A stretch of DNA of 64,000 nt from Streptomyces abyssomicinicus (GCF_008974245.1 NZ_BBZI01000013.1:1-64000); one strand, 5' to 3'. Shown: positions 9,709-18,635, numbered from the stretch's first letter. Notes: generated by a model not told the origin, from the letters alone. Program-made: numbers and translations.

Positions 9709-10743
9709 ATGCCTGGCATCAAGGATGTCGCCGCGCGCGCCGGTGTCTCCGTCGCCACCGTGTCACGGGCGCTCAACCGCCACCCGTCGGTGAGCGAGGA
9801 GGCCCGCGCCAGGGTGCTGGCCGCGGTCGAGGAGCTGGGGTACCGCCCCAACGCCGTCGCCCGGTCCCTGCGCACCGACCAGACCCGCACCCTGGGGCTG
9901 GTGATCAGCGACGTGATGAACCCCTACTTCACCGAGCTCGCCAGGGCCGTCGAGGAGGAGGCGCGCGCCCTCGGCTACAGCGTGATCATCGGGAACGCCG
10001 ACGAGCGCCCCGAGCTCCAGGACCACCACATCCGCAATCTGGTGGACCGCCGGATCGACGGCCTGCTGGTCTCCCCCACCGACGGCGGCACCCCGCTGCT
10101 GCTGGACACGGCGCGGGCCGGGACCCCCGTGGTCTTCGTGGACCGGTGGATCCCCGGCGCCGACGACGTGGACGTCCCCGTGGTCCGCTCCGACGGCCGC
10201 GGCGCCGTCCGGGACCTGGTCGCCCACCTCCACCGCCTCGGTCACCGCCGGCTCGCCATCATCGCGGGCCCCGCGGCCACCACCACCGGCAGCGAGCGCG
10301 TCGAGGCGTTCCGCGAGGCGCTCGCCGCGCACGGACTGGAGCTGCCCGACGCCTACATCGGCCAGGGCGACTTCCAGGCCGGCAGCGGCCGCCGCGCCAC
10401 CGAGCGCTTCCTCGACCTGCCGGAACCCCCCGAGGCCGTCTTCGCCGCCGACAACCTGATGGCGCTCGGCGCCCTGGACGCCGTGCGCGCGCGGGGCCTG
10501 CGGGTGCCGGACGACATCGCGCTGGCGGCGTTCGACGACATCCCCTGGTTCGTCCACACCGGCCCCCCGGTGACCGCGATCGCCCAGCCCACCGGCGAAC
10601 TCGGCCGCGCGGCGGTGCGCGCCCTGGTCGACCGCATCGAGGGCCGGACCGCCCGGTCCGTCACCCTCCCCGCCCGGCTCGTCGTGCGCCGCTCGTGCGG
10701 CGAGGACGGCGAGACCCATCCCCAGAAGAGGAGCGACCCGTGA
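9709..10743 (+). CDS. rbsR: LacI-family repressor of the ribose operon
   Basis: A 344-residue repressor. The N-terminal helix-turn-helix is IKDVAARAGVSVATVSRALN (about 3-22) with the hinge helix YRPNAVARSLRTDQT (about 45-59). The rest is a periplasmic-binding-protein-like sensor domain (LGLVISDVMNPYFTEL ... AAFDDIPW). The ATG is set by a near-perfect AAGGAGGTGG 8 bases upstream. It is the first gene of a five-gene operon, and its stop overlaps the GTG of the ATPase gene by 4 bases (GTGA). Two LacI-type operators precede it. Ribose or a ribose derivative is the natural inducer guess, from the kinase and pyranase downstream; that is inference. Confidence 0.9.
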   Translation: MPGIKDVAARAGVSVATVSRALNRHPSVSEEARARVLAAVEELGYRPNAVARSLRTDQTRTLGLVISDVMNPYFTELARAVEEEARALGYSVIIGNADERPELQDHHIRNLVDRRIDGLLVSPTDGGTPLLLDTARAGTPVVFVDRWIPGADDVDVPVVRSDGRGAVRDLVAHLHRLGHRRLAIIAGPAATTTGSERVEAFREALAAHGLELPDAYIGQGDFQAGSGRRATERFLDLPEPPEAVFAADNLMALGALDAVRARGLRVPDDIALAAFDDIPWFVHTGPPVTAIAQPTGELGRAAVRALVDRIEGRTARSVTLPARLVVRRSCGEDGETHPQKRSDP

Positions 10744-12290
10744 GCGACACGGACGAGTTGCTGCGCATCGAAGGAGTGCGCAAGGCCTTCCCCGGCGTGG
10801 TCGCGCTCGACGGCGTCGACTTCGACCTGCGGCGCGGCGAGGTGCACGTGCTGCTCGGTGAGAACGGCGCGGGCAAGAGCACGCTGATCAAGACGCTCTC
10901 CGGCGCCCACCGCCCGGACGAGGGCCGCATCCTGGTCGACGGCCGGGAAGTGACGATCGGCAGCGCGCAGGACGCCGAGAAGCTCGGCATCGCGACCATC
11001 TACCAGGAGTTCAACCTGGTCCCGGACCTGACCGTGGCCGAGAACATCTTCCTGGGCCGCCAGCCCCGCAGGTTCGGCATGATCGACCGCCGCCGCATGG
11101 AGGCCGAGGCCGCCGAGCTGCTGGAGCGGGTCGGCGTGCCGGTCTCGCCGCGCGCCCGGGTGCGTGACCTCGGCATCGCCCGCCTCCAGATGGTGGAGAT
11201 CGCCAAGGCGCTCAGCCTGGACGCCCGGGTGCTGATCATGGACGAGCCGACCGCGGTGCTCACCTCGGAGGAGGTGGAGAAGCTGTTCTCCATCGTCCGC
11301 CGGCTGCGCGAGGACGGCGTGGGCGTCGTCTTCATCACCCACCACCTGGAGGAGATCGCCGCCCTCGGCGACCGCGTCACCGTCATCCGCGACGGCCGCA
11401 GCGTCGGCCGGGTGCCGGCCTCCACCCCGGAGGACGAGCTGGTCCGCCTGATGGTGGGCCGCTCCATCGAGCAGCAGTACCCGCGCGAGCGGGCCGGGGC
11501 CGGCGAGCCGCTGCTGCGGGTTACGGGACTGACCCGGGACGGCGTCTTCCACGACGTGTCCTTCGAGGTCCGCGCCGGTGAGGTCGTCGGCATCGCCGGC
11601 CTGGTCGGCGCGGGCCGCACCGAGGTGGTGCGCGCCGTCTTCGGCGCGGACCCCTACGACGCGGGCTCGGTGACGGTGGCCGGCGAGGCGGTGCGCCGTC
11701 ACGACGTCAACGCCGCGCTGGACGCCGGGATCGGGCTGATCCCCGAGGACCGCAAGGGCCAGGGCCTGGTGCTCGACGCCTCCGTGGCGGAGAACCTGGG
11801 CCTGGTCACCCTCCGGTCGTCGGTGAAGGCCGGGCTGGTGGACCGCAAGGGCCAGCGGCGGGCCGCCGGACGGATCGCCGAGCAGCTCGGCGTCCGGATG
11901 GCCGGTCTCGACCAGCAGGTGCGCACCCTGTCCGGCGGCAACCAGCAGAAGGTCGTCATCGGCAAGTGGCTGCTCGCCGACACCCGGGTGCTGATCCTCG
12001 ACGAGCCGACCCGCGGCATCGACGTGGGCGCCAAGGTCGAGATCTACCAGCTGATCAACGAACTCACGGCCGCCGGAGCGGCGGTCCTGATGGTCTCCAG
12101 CGACCTGCCCGAGGTGCTCGGCATGAGCGACCGGGTGCTGGTGATGGCCCAGGGCCGGATCGCGGGCGAACTGCCCGCCGACGAGGCGACCCAGGACGCG
12201 GTGATGGCGCTCGCCGTCTCCACGCAGTCCACGAACACCACCGGCGACGAGGCCGGCGACGAGGAAGGGAAGGCCCCCCGTGGCCACTGA
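10740..12290 (+). CDS. rbsA: Ribose-type ABC importer, twin ATPase subunit
   Basis: A 516-residue protein with two ABC domains in tandem, as in RbsA/XylG/MglA. Domain 1 has Walker A GENGAGKST (40-48). Its signature region reads LGIARLQMVEIAKAL, weaker than the usual LSxGQQQ. Domain 2 has the degenerate P-loop GLVGAGRTE that is normal for RbsA and a good signature LSGGNQQKVVIGKWLL (about 397-412), followed by LILDEPTRGIDVG. It powers sugar uptake from the inner face of the membrane. The GTG start overlaps the rbsR stop and is preceded by GAGGAG. Its 3' end overlaps the next gene by 11 bases, so translation is coupled. Confidence 0.94.
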   Translation: MSDTDELLRIEGVRKAFPGVVALDGVDFDLRRGEVHVLLGENGAGKSTLIKTLSGAHRPDEGRILVDGREVTIGSAQDAEKLGIATIYQEFNLVPDLTVAENIFLGRQPRRFGMIDRRRMEAEAAELLERVGVPVSPRARVRDLGIARLQMVEIAKALSLDARVLIMDEPTAVLTSEEVEKLFSIVRRLREDGVGVVFITHHLEEIAALGDRVTVIRDGRSVGRVPASTPEDELVRLMVGRSIEQQYPRERAGAGEPLLRVTGLTRDGVFHDVSFEVRAGEVVGIAGLVGAGRTEVVRAVFGADPYDAGSVTVAGEAVRRHDVNAALDAGIGLIPEDRKGQGLVLDASVAENLGLVTLRSSVKAGLVDRKGQRRAAGRIAEQLGVRMAGLDQQVRTLSGGNQQKVVIGKWLLADTRVLILDEPTRGIDVGAKVEIYQLINELTAAGAAVLMVSSDLPEVLGMSDRVLVMAQGRIAGELPADEATQDAVMALAVSTQSTNTTGDEAGDEEGKAPRGH

Positions 12291-14235
12291 CACGCTCAAG
12301 AGCAAGCCGGGCGCGAGTGGCGCCGGCGGCCTGCGCCGCATTCTTCTCGACAACGGCGCGCTGACCGCGCTGATCGTCCTGGTCGTCGCCATGTCGGCGC
12401 TGTCCGGCGACTTCCTGACGGCCGACAACCTGCTGAACATCGGCGTCCAGGCGGCGGTCACCGCCATCCTGGCGTTCGGCGTCACCTTCGTCATCGTCTC
12501 GGCGGGCATCGACCTGTCGGTGGGCTCGGTGGCCGCGCTGTCCGCGACCGTGCTGGCGTGGACGGCGACCTCCGAGGGCGTTCCGGTGTGGATCGCCGTG
12601 ATCCTCGCCGTCGCCACCGGTCTGGCCTGCGGCCTGGTCAACGGCGTGCTGATCTCCTACGGGAAGCTGCCGCCGTTCATCGCCACCCTGGCCATGCTGT
12701 CGATCGCCCGCGGTCTGTCGCTGGTGATCTCGCAGGGCAGCCCGATCCCGTTCCCGGACTCGGTCTCGCACCTCGGTGACACCCTCGGCGGCTGGCTGCC
12801 GGTGCCGGTCCTGGTGATGATCGTCATGGGTCTGATCACGGCGCTGGTGCTGGGCCGGACCTACATCGGCCGCTCGATGTACGCCATCGGCGGCAACGAG
12901 GAGGCCGCGCGCCTCTCCGGCCTGAAGGTCAAGAAGCAGAAGCTGGCGATCTACGCCCTGTCCGGACTGTTCGCCGCCGCGGCGGGCATCGTGCTGGCCT
13001 CCCGCCTCTCCTCCGCGCAGCCGCAGGCCGCGCAGGGCTACGAGCTGGACGCGATCGCGGCGGTCGTCATCGGCGGCGCCTCGCTGGCCGGCGGCGTCGG
13101 CAAGGCCTCCGGCACGCTGATCGGCGCGCTGATCCTCGCCGTGCTGCGCAACGGCCTCAACCTGCTCTCCGTCTCCGCCTTCTGGCAGCAGGTCGTCATC
13201 GGCGTGGTCATCGCGCTCGCCGTGCTGCTGGACACCGTCCGCCGCAAGGCCGGCGCCACCCCGGCGGCGGCCGGTGCGGCGGGCGGCGGCGGCAACCGCG
13301 GCAAGCAGGCGCTGACCTACCTGCTGGCCGCCGTGGTCGCGGCCGCGGTGGTGGCCGCGATGTCCTTCCTGCACAACGGCTCCGACCAGGCCGCCAAGCA
13401 GAAGGTGGGCCTGTCGCTCTCCACCCTGAACAACCCGTTCTTCGTCCAGATCCGCCAGGGCGCCGAGCAGGAGGCGAAGAAGCTGGGCGTGGACCTGACC
13501 GTCACCGACGCGCAGAACGACGCCTCCCAGCAGGCCAACCAGCTGCAGAACTTCACCAGCTCCGGCCTGTCCACCATCGTGGTCAACCCGGTCGACTCGG
13601 ACGCGGCGGGCCCGTCGGTGCGCTCGGCCAACAAGGCGGACATCCCGGTGGTGGCCGTGGACCGCGGCGTCAACAAGGCGGAGATCGACGCGCTGGTCGC
13701 CTCGGACAACGTCGAGGGCGGCCGGATGGCGGCCCGCGCGCTGGGCGAGAAGCTGGGCGGCGAGGGCTCCATCGTGATCCTCCAGGGCCAGGCGGGCACC
13801 TCCGCCAGCCGTGAGCGCGGCCAGGGCTTCGCCGAGGGGCTCGAGGAGTTCCCGGGCATCGAGGTCGTCGCCAAGCAGCCCGCGGACTTCGACCGCACCA
13901 AGGGCCTGGACGTCATGAGCAACCTGCTGCAGGCCCACCCCGACATCGAGGGCGTCTTCGCCGAGAACGACGAGATGGCGCTCGGCGCCGCCAAGGCGCT
14001 CGGTTCCAAGGCCGGCAAGGACGTGCAGGTCGTCGGCTTCGACGGCACCCCGGACGGCCTCAAGGCCGTCGAGGCGGGCACCCTCTACGCCTCGGTCGCC
14101 CAGCAGCCCACCGAGCTGGGCAGGATCGCGGTGCGCAACGCGCTGGACGCGGCGCAGGGCAAGGACCTCAAGGACCTGGTCAAGGTGCCGGTGAAGGTCG
14201 TCACCAAGGAGAACGTCGGCTCGTTCGGCGGCTGA
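12280..14235 (+). CDS. Fused ribose permease and substrate-binding protein
   Basis: A 651-residue fusion of two subunits that are separate in most bacteria. Residues about 20-325 are an RbsC-type permease with multiple hydrophobic helices (for example SVGSVAALSATVLAW and GGASLAGGVGKASGTLIGAL). A Gly/Ala linker and one more hydrophobic segment (about 346-366) follow. Residues about 375-651 are an RbsB-type periplasmic-binding domain (VGLSLSTLNNPFFVQIRQGA ... VVGFDGTPDGLKAV). The extra helix would place the binding domain outside the cell, tethered to its own channel, with no separate lipoprotein needed. GTG start, overlapping rbsA by 11 bases. Comparable fusions are annotated in other Streptomyces. 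Confidence 0.92.
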   Translation: MATDTLKSKPGASGAGGLRRILLDNGALTALIVLVVAMSALSGDFLTADNLLNIGVQAAVTAILAFGVTFVIVSAGIDLSVGSVAALSATVLAWTATSEGVPVWIAVILAVATGLACGLVNGVLISYGKLPPFIATLAMLSIARGLSLVISQGSPIPFPDSVSHLGDTLGGWLPVPVLVMIVMGLITALVLGRTYIGRSMYAIGGNEEAARLSGLKVKKQKLAIYALSGLFAAAAGIVLASRLSSAQPQAAQGYELDAIAAVVIGGASLAGGVGKASGTLIGALILAVLRNGLNLLSVSAFWQQVVIGVVIALAVLLDTVRRKAGATPAAAGAAGGGGNRGKQALTYLLAAVVAAAVVAAMSFLHNGSDQAAKQKVGLSLSTLNNPFFVQIRQGAEQEAKKLGVDLTVTDAQNDASQQANQLQNFTSSGLSTIVVNPVDSDAAGPSVRSANKADIPVVAVDRGVNKAEIDALVASDNVEGGRMAARALGEKLGGEGSIVILQGQAGTSASRERGQGFAEGLEEFPGIEVVAKQPADFDRTKGLDVMSNLLQAHPDIEGVFAENDEMALGAAKALGSKAGKDVQVVGFDGTPDGLKAVEAGTLYASVAQQPTELGRIAVRNALDAAQGKDLKDLVKVPVKVVTKENVGSFGG

Positions 14236-14268
14236 CGGGTCCGAGTGGTCCGAGTGAGGGAGACAGTG

Positions 14269-15174
14269 ATGTACGACTACGACCTGGTGGTCGTCGGTTC
14301 GGCCAACGCCGACCTGGTGATCGGCGTCGAGCGCCGGCCCGCCGCCGGTGAGACGGTGCTCGGCTCCGACCTGGCCGTCCACCCGGGCGGCAAGGGCGCC
14401 AACCAGGCGGTCGCCGCCGCCCGCCTCGGGGCGCGGACGGCGCTGGTGGCCCGGGTGGGCGAGGACCCGCACGGGCGGCTGCTGCTGGACTCGCTGTCCT
14501 CGGCCGGCGTCGACACCTCCGCGGTGGCGGCCGGCCGGGCGCCCACGGGCGTCGCGCTGATCACCGTGGACCCGTCGGGCGACAACAGCATCGTGGTGTC
14601 GCCCGGCGCCAACGGGCGGCTGACGCCCGGGGACGCGCGGGCGGCCGAGCGGGTGCTGCGGTCCGCGCCGGTGGTCTCGGCCCAGCTGGAGATCCCGCTG
14701 GAGACGGTGACCGAGGCGGTGCGCCTGCTCGCACCCGGGACGCGGTTCGTGCTGAACCCGTCGCCGCCGCGGGAGCTGCCGGCCGAGTTGCTGGAGGCCT
14801 GCGACCCGCTGATCGTCAACGAGCACGAGGCCCGGGTGATCGCCGGCGACGGCACGCTGGGCGACGGCCCCGAAGAGTGGGCCCGGGCGCTGCTGGCACT
14901 GGGGCCGCGGTCGGTGGTGGTCACCCTGGGCGCCGGCGGCGCGGTGACGGCGGAGGCGGACGGAGGCGTCACGCGGGTGCCGTCGGTGACGGTGGACGCC
15001 GTGGACACCACCGGCGCGGGCGACGCGTTCACGGCGGCCCTGGCCTGGCGGCTGGGGCTCGGCGAGTCCCTGCCCGTCGCCGCCGGGTACGCGGCGCGGG
15101 TCGGCGCGGCGGCGGTCACCCGGGAGGGCGCCCAGGCGTCCTACCCGACGGCGGAGGAGGTCGCGGCGCTGTGA
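14269..15174 (+). CDS. rbsK: Ribokinase
   Basis: A 301-residue PfkB-family sugar kinase that phosphorylates D-ribose to ribose 5-phosphate. The N-terminal signature GGKGANQAVAAARLG (about 40-54) and the C-terminal DTTGAGDAF with the catalytic-base Asp252 are both present. The start is the ATG of MYDYDLVVVGSANAD, preceded by GAGGGAG; an in-frame GTG directly before it is a possible alternative. It lies 33 bp after the transporter fusion, and its stop overlaps the GTG of rbsD, so all five genes read as one operon. Confidence 0.95.
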   Translation: MYDYDLVVVGSANADLVIGVERRPAAGETVLGSDLAVHPGGKGANQAVAAARLGARTALVARVGEDPHGRLLLDSLSSAGVDTSAVAAGRAPTGVALITVDPSGDNSIVVSPGANGRLTPGDARAAERVLRSAPVVSAQLEIPLETVTEAVRLLAPGTRFVLNPSPPRELPAELLEACDPLIVNEHEARVIAGDGTLGDGPEEWARALLALGPRSVVVTLGAGGAVTAEADGGVTRVPSVTVDAVDTTGAGDAFTAALAWRLGLGESLPVAAGYAARVGAAAVTREGAQASYPTAEEVAAL

Positions 15175-15557
15175 AGCGGTCCGGAATCCTGAACCGTCAT
15201 CTGGCCGGCGCCCTCGCCGAGCTGGGCCACACCGACCAGGTGCTGGTCTGCGACGCGGGCATGCCGATACCGGCGGGGCCGAGGGTGGTGGACCTGGCGT
15301 TCCGCGCCGGGGTCCCGTCCTTCGCGGAGGTGCTGGACGGGCTGCTGGAGGAGCTGGTGGTGGAGGGCGCGGTCGCCGCGCGCGAGGTGCGGGACGCCAA
15401 TCCCGCGGCCGCGGCGCTGCTGGCCGGGCTGCCGGATCTGCACCTGGTCCCGCACGAGGAGCTCAAGGTGCGCTCGCGGGACGCCCGGCTGGTGGTGCGC
15501 ACCGGCGAGGCGGCCCCGTACGCCAACGTGCTGCTGCGGTGCGGGGTGTTCTTCTAG
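15171..15557 (+). CDS. rbsD: D-ribose pyranase
   Basis: A 128-residue protein of normal RbsD length. RbsD interconverts the pyranose and furanose forms of ribose so that ribokinase can act. Family landmarks are the N-terminal GILNRHLAGALAELGHTD (conserved histidines at 10 and 20), VCDAGMPIP, and the C-terminal APYANVLLRCGVFF. The GTG overlaps the rbsK stop (GTGA), so it is translationally coupled. A strong hairpin 62 bases beyond the stop ends the operon. Confidence 0.95.
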   Translation: MKRSGILNRHLAGALAELGHTDQVLVCDAGMPIPAGPRVVDLAFRAGVPSFAEVLDGLLEELVVEGAVAAREVRDANPAAAALLAGLPDLHLVPHEELKVRSRDARLVVRTGEAAPYANVLLRCGVFF

Positions 15558-15618
15558 CCCGCGCGGTCGTGCGGGCCGTGCGGGTCGTGCGGGTCGTCCG
15601 GCGCTTCCCGGACGTACG

Positions 15619-15653
15619 CGAGGGGGCCCGGTCCTGTGGACCGGGCCCCCTCG
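15619..15653. terminator. Bidirectional terminator between rbsD and GNAT
   Basis: A 16-bp perfect stem (15619-15634 with 15638-15653) and TGT loop, followed by TTCTCCCC. It lies between two convergent genes and can serve both. Confidence 0.85.
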
Positions 15654-15716
15654 GTTCTCCCCCCGCCAGAAGCCTTCCGACCCCCCCGGGTCCCCCTCCA
15701 GAACTCCTGACGCCGA

Positions 15717-16361
15717 CTAAGACCGGCGAGGTGGGGCAAGGGTTGTACGCTCCGCCAGGATTTTTTCCAGCGTCTCCCTGACCTCCGTCCAGTCCGCCGC
15801 GAGGACCGCGTGCACCGCCGTGTCCCGCAGCCGGCCCTCCTCCCCGGCGACCCGGGAGACGCCCCACCCGCGCAGCACGCCCTCCGGCCGTGCCCCCACC
15901 CGCTCCATCGCGGCGCGCGAGCGGGTGTTGCGGGCGTCGGTCATCAGGTCCACCCGGCCCACGCCCCAGCCCTCGAACGCCTGCCGGAACAGCAGCAGCT
16001 TGGCCTCGGTGTTGATGCCGGTGCCCTGCGCGGAACGGCCCAGCCAGGTCCAGCCGACCTCGACCGCGTCCAGCCTCCGCGGGGAGCGCCAGGCACGCGG
16101 CGTGCAGAAGGAGGTGCAGCCGACCGCGTGACCGGTGGCCCGGGAGATCTGCGCGTAGGGCGCGACCGTCCCCTCCCCGGCGCGCTCGCGCTGGGTGGCG
16201 ATGTAGGCGGGGACCTCGTCCGCCCGGGGCACCCAGGTGTAGCCGAAGGTGGACCGGTCGGCCTCCGCGGCGACGGCCAGGTCAGCCGCGTGACGCGCCT
16301 CCAGCGGCTCCAGCCGCACCAGCGAGCCCTCCAGCGGCGGGGCGGTCAGCCGGAATCCCAT
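15717..16361 (-). CDS. GNAT N-acetyltransferase (RimJ/RimL type)
   Basis: A 214-residue acetyltransferase. The body follows the RimJ/RimL pattern: LEGSLVRLEPLEARHAADL near the N-terminus, VEVGWTWLGRSAQGTGINTEAK (the acetyl-CoA region, about 105-126), and a C-terminal ARNTRSRAAMERVGARPEGVLR. The substrate cannot be told. The start ATG (MGFRLTAPPLEG) has AAGGAGG upstream and lies inside the 3' end of the EamA gene, which it overlaps by 80 bases in another frame. The two are probably cotranscribed. Confidence 0.88.
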   Translation of the reverse strand: MGFRLTAPPLEGSLVRLEPLEARHAADLAVAAEADRSTFGYTWVPRADEVPAYIATQRERAGEGTVAPYAQISRATGHAVGCTSFCTPRAWRSPRRLDAVEVGWTWLGRSAQGTGINTEAKLLLFRQAFEGWGVGRVDLMTDARNTRSRAAMERVGARPEGVLRGWGVSRVAGEEGRLRDTAVHAVLAADWTEVRETLEKILAERTTLAPPRRS

Positions 16362-17313
16362 CCGGGGCCTCCTTCGTCGGGACGTCCGCGGCGGAGCCTG
16401 CCCCACCGTCCGCGGCGGAGTCTGCCCCACCGGCCGCGGCGGCGGCGACCCGGTTTCCGCCCGGGCGGGCGAGGGAGGTCATGGCGACGCCCGTCACCAG
16501 CAGGGCCGCGGCGGCCCACCGCAGCGGGCTGACCGCCTCGTCCAGCAGCAGCCAGGCGGAGGCCATGCCGAAGACGGGCACCAGCAGCGAGAAGGGGGCC
16601 ACGGTCGACGCCGGGTGGCGCTTGATCAGCCAGCCCCAGGCTCCGAAGCCGAACACGGTGCTGACCCAGGCGATGAAGAGGATCACCCCGACGCCTTCCA
16701 TGTCCAGCGCGCGCAGGGCGGCCAGGTCGCGGTCGGCGCCCTCGGTGAGCAGCGAGAGGGCCAGCAGCGGCAGCACCGGCACGGTGCTCACCCAGACCAT
16801 GAAGTTGAGCGCGTCCGGCGGGGACGCCTTGCGGGTGAGGACGTTGGAGACGCCCCAGCAGGCGCCGCCGAGCACCACCAGGGCGAAGGCGGGGAGCGGT
16901 CCGGTGGACCCCTCGTCCACGGCGGCCACCGCTATGCCGGCCACCGCGACCGCCATGCCCGCCACCCGCAGCCCGGTGAGGCGCTCGCCCAGCACCGCGA
17001 AGGCGATCAGCGCGGTGAAGACGGCCTGGATCTGCAGGACCAGCGAGGTCAGACCGGCGGGCATGCCCTGGTCCATGCCGACGAAGACCAGTCCGAACTT
17101 GGCGACGCCCAGGGCGAGTCCGACACCCACGATCCACTTCCACGCCACCTTGGGCCGCCCCACCAGGAACACGGCCGGCAGCGCGGCGAGGAGGAAGCGC
17201 AGCGCGGAGAGCAGCAGCGGCGGGAAGTGGTCGAGGCCGATCTCGATCACCACGAAGTTGACGCCCCAGGTCGCCGCGACGCACACGGCCAGCAGGAGAT
17301 GAGTAGGTCGCAT
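16282..17313 (-). CDS. EamA-family drug/metabolite exporter
   Basis: A 343-residue inner-membrane protein with about ten hydrophobic helices in two EamA repeats (first about 3-140, second about 150-285), as in RhaT/YdcZ-like exporters. Substrate unknown. I start it at the ATG of MRPTHLLLAVCVAATWG; an in-frame GTG 24 bases earlier has no better ribosome-binding site. The last 55 residues are Ala/Gly-rich, contain an 8-residue repeat (GGADSAAD/GGAGSAAD) encoded by a 24-bp DNA repeat, and run into the GNAT gene. That tail may be a late extension. It diverges from a LysR regulator, the usual regulator/exporter arrangement. Confidence 0.88.
   Translation of the reverse strand: MRPTHLLLAVCVAATWGVNFVVIEIGLDHFPPLLLSALRFLLAALPAVFLVGRPKVAWKWIVGVGLALGVAKFGLVFVGMDQGMPAGLTSLVLQIQAVFTALIAFAVLGERLTGLRVAGMAVAVAGIAVAAVDEGSTGPLPAFALVVLGGACWGVSNVLTRKASPPDALNFMVWVSTVPVLPLLALSLLTEGADRDLAALRALDMEGVGVILFIAWVSTVFGFGAWGWLIKRHPASTVAPFSLLVPVFGMASAWLLLDEAVSPLRWAAAALLVTGVAMTSLARPGGNRVAAAAAGGADSAADGGAGSAADVPTKEAPDGIPADRPAAGGLAGAAGAAGGASRG
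16384..16431. repeat. 24-bp tandem repeat in the EamA 3' end
   Basis: Two 24-bp copies (16384-16407 and 16408-16431) differing at one position, followed by a partial third. They encode the Ala/Gly/Asp octapeptide repeat of the EamA tail and lie just upstream of the GNAT ribosome-binding site. Confidence 0.85.
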
Positions 17314-17338
17314 GGTCCGAGGATCCGCTGTCGCCACC

Positions 17339-17365
17339 GTGTAGCACCAGCGATGATTGCTGCAC
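17339..17365. promoter_or_regulatory. Candidate LysR-type box
   Basis: GTGTAGCA, 11 bases, then TGCTGCAC: arms that pair except for one base and have T-N11-A-like geometry, in the divergent region between the EamA exporter and the LysR gene. A third partial copy (GATGTAGCAACAC) follows at 17371-17383. Confidence 0.6.
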
Positions 17366-17447
17366 CGGCGGATGTAGCAACACTGAACGATGGCACCGGG
17401 ACCGTCCCCGCACGACGGTCCCGCCCAAGACCCCTGGAGGGCCCGGC

Positions 17448-18359
17448 ATGCTGGACCTGCAACGACTGCGCGCCCTGCACGCGGTCGCCGTGCACGGCAC
17501 CGTCAACGCCGCTGCGGCGTCGCTGGGTTACACCCCCTCCGCGGTGTCCCAGCAGATCGCCAAGCTGGAACGGGAGACCCGCACGGTCCTGCTGGAACGG
17601 CAGGGCCGTGGGGTGCGGCTGACCGAGGACGCCCGCCGGCTCGCCGGGACGGCGCGCGAGCTGCTGGGGCTGGTGGAGCGGGCGGAGGCGGAGCTGGAGG
17701 AGCGGCGCGGGGAGCCCGCGGGACGGCTGACGGTCGCCGCGTTCCCCTCGGCGGCGCGCGGGCTCATGCCCGGGGTGCTGGCCGATCTGGCGGCGCGGCA
17801 CCCGGCGCTGGACCTGCGGCTCAGCGAGGTCGACCCGCATCTGTCGGTGGGGATGGTGGCCAAGGGCGGCGTGGACATGGCGGTGACCCACGACTGGGAC
17901 GTCGCCCCGATGACCCTGCCGCCCGGGCTGGCCCGGCACGGGATCGGGGAGGACCTGAGCGACCTGACGGTGCCCCGGGGCCACCGGCTGGCCGGCCGTG
18001 ACCGGGTGCGGAGCGAGGAACTGGCCGGTGAGCCGTGGGTCTGCCAGCCGCCGGGGCGGGTCTGCCACGACTGGCTGGTGCGGACCATGCGGGCGGCCGG
18101 GCACGAGCCGCGGGTGGTGCACACCGCCGACGAGAACCCCACCCTGGTCGCCCTGGTGGCGGCCGGGCTGGGGGTGGCGGTGATCCCCCGGCTGGGCCGC
18201 GGACCGCTGCCCGAGGGCGTGGTGACGGTGCCGATGGACCCGGTTCCGGTACGGCGGCTGTACGCGGTGTGGCGTGAGGAGGCGGCCCGGCGTCCGGCCG
18301 TGGCGGAGACGGTCCGGGCCCTGCGGGCGCGGTGGGGGTCCGTGGCGGGGGAACCGTGA
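17448..18359 (+). CDS. LysR-family transcriptional regulator
   Basis: A 303-residue regulator. The N-terminal winged helix-turn-helix reads LQRLRALHAVAVHGTVNAAA then TPSAVSQQIAKLE (about 28-40); the rest is the two-lobed effector-binding domain (GRLTVAAFPSAAR ... LVAAGLGVAVIPRLG). It is transcribed divergently from the EamA exporter, which it most likely controls through the box between them. GGAGG sits 7 bases before the ATG. The inducer cannot be predicted. Confidence 0.93.
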   Translation: MLDLQRLRALHAVAVHGTVNAAAASLGYTPSAVSQQIAKLERETRTVLLERQGRGVRLTEDARRLAGTARELLGLVERAEAELEERRGEPAGRLTVAAFPSAARGLMPGVLADLAARHPALDLRLSEVDPHLSVGMVAKGGVDMAVTHDWDVAPMTLPPGLARHGIGEDLSDLTVPRGHRLAGRDRVRSEELAGEPWVCQPPGRVCHDWLVRTMRAAGHEPRVVHTADENPTLVALVAAGLGVAVIPRLGRGPLPEGVVTVPMDPVPVRRLYAVWREEAARRPAVAETVRALRARWGSVAGEP

Positions 18360-18475
18360 GCCGGGGTGGCACGTCCAAGGGCCGTACTGCCGGACGAGTC
18401 ACCGCAGAGCGGTCGACCGGCCACCTGTGGGGGCCGGTTATCCCCCTCCCCTCCGCCTGCGGCCGGCAGCCCGGG

Positions 18476-18514
18476 CCGTCACCGGCGCCGACCCCTCCAG
18501 GGTGCCGGTGACGG
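18476..18514 (+). terminator. Terminator after the LysR gene
   Basis: CCGTCACCGGC (18476-18486) pairs with GCCGGTGACGG (18504-18514) across a 17-base loop, 117 bases past the LysR stop. Confidence 0.6.
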
Positions 18515-18576
18515 GCCACCGGGCCTCCCCGGCGGCCCCGTGGGCCGTGTGGCGCCGCCGCAACCCTTGACCGAAA

Positions 18577-18613
18577 GAAACTTCCCCGATATTCGTGGCC
18601 CTTCGGAAGTTTC
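18577..18613. promoter_or_regulatory. Inverted repeat before the secreted GH3 gene
   Basis: GAAACTTCC (18577-18585) and GGAAGTTTC (18605-18613) are exact inverted copies separated by 19 bases and end 22 bases before the GTG start. The GAAA...TTTC character recalls operators of some Streptomyces glycosidase regulators, but no specific regulator can be named. Confidence 0.5.
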
Positions 18614-18635
18614 CTTCACCAAGGAAGGGGCGCAC

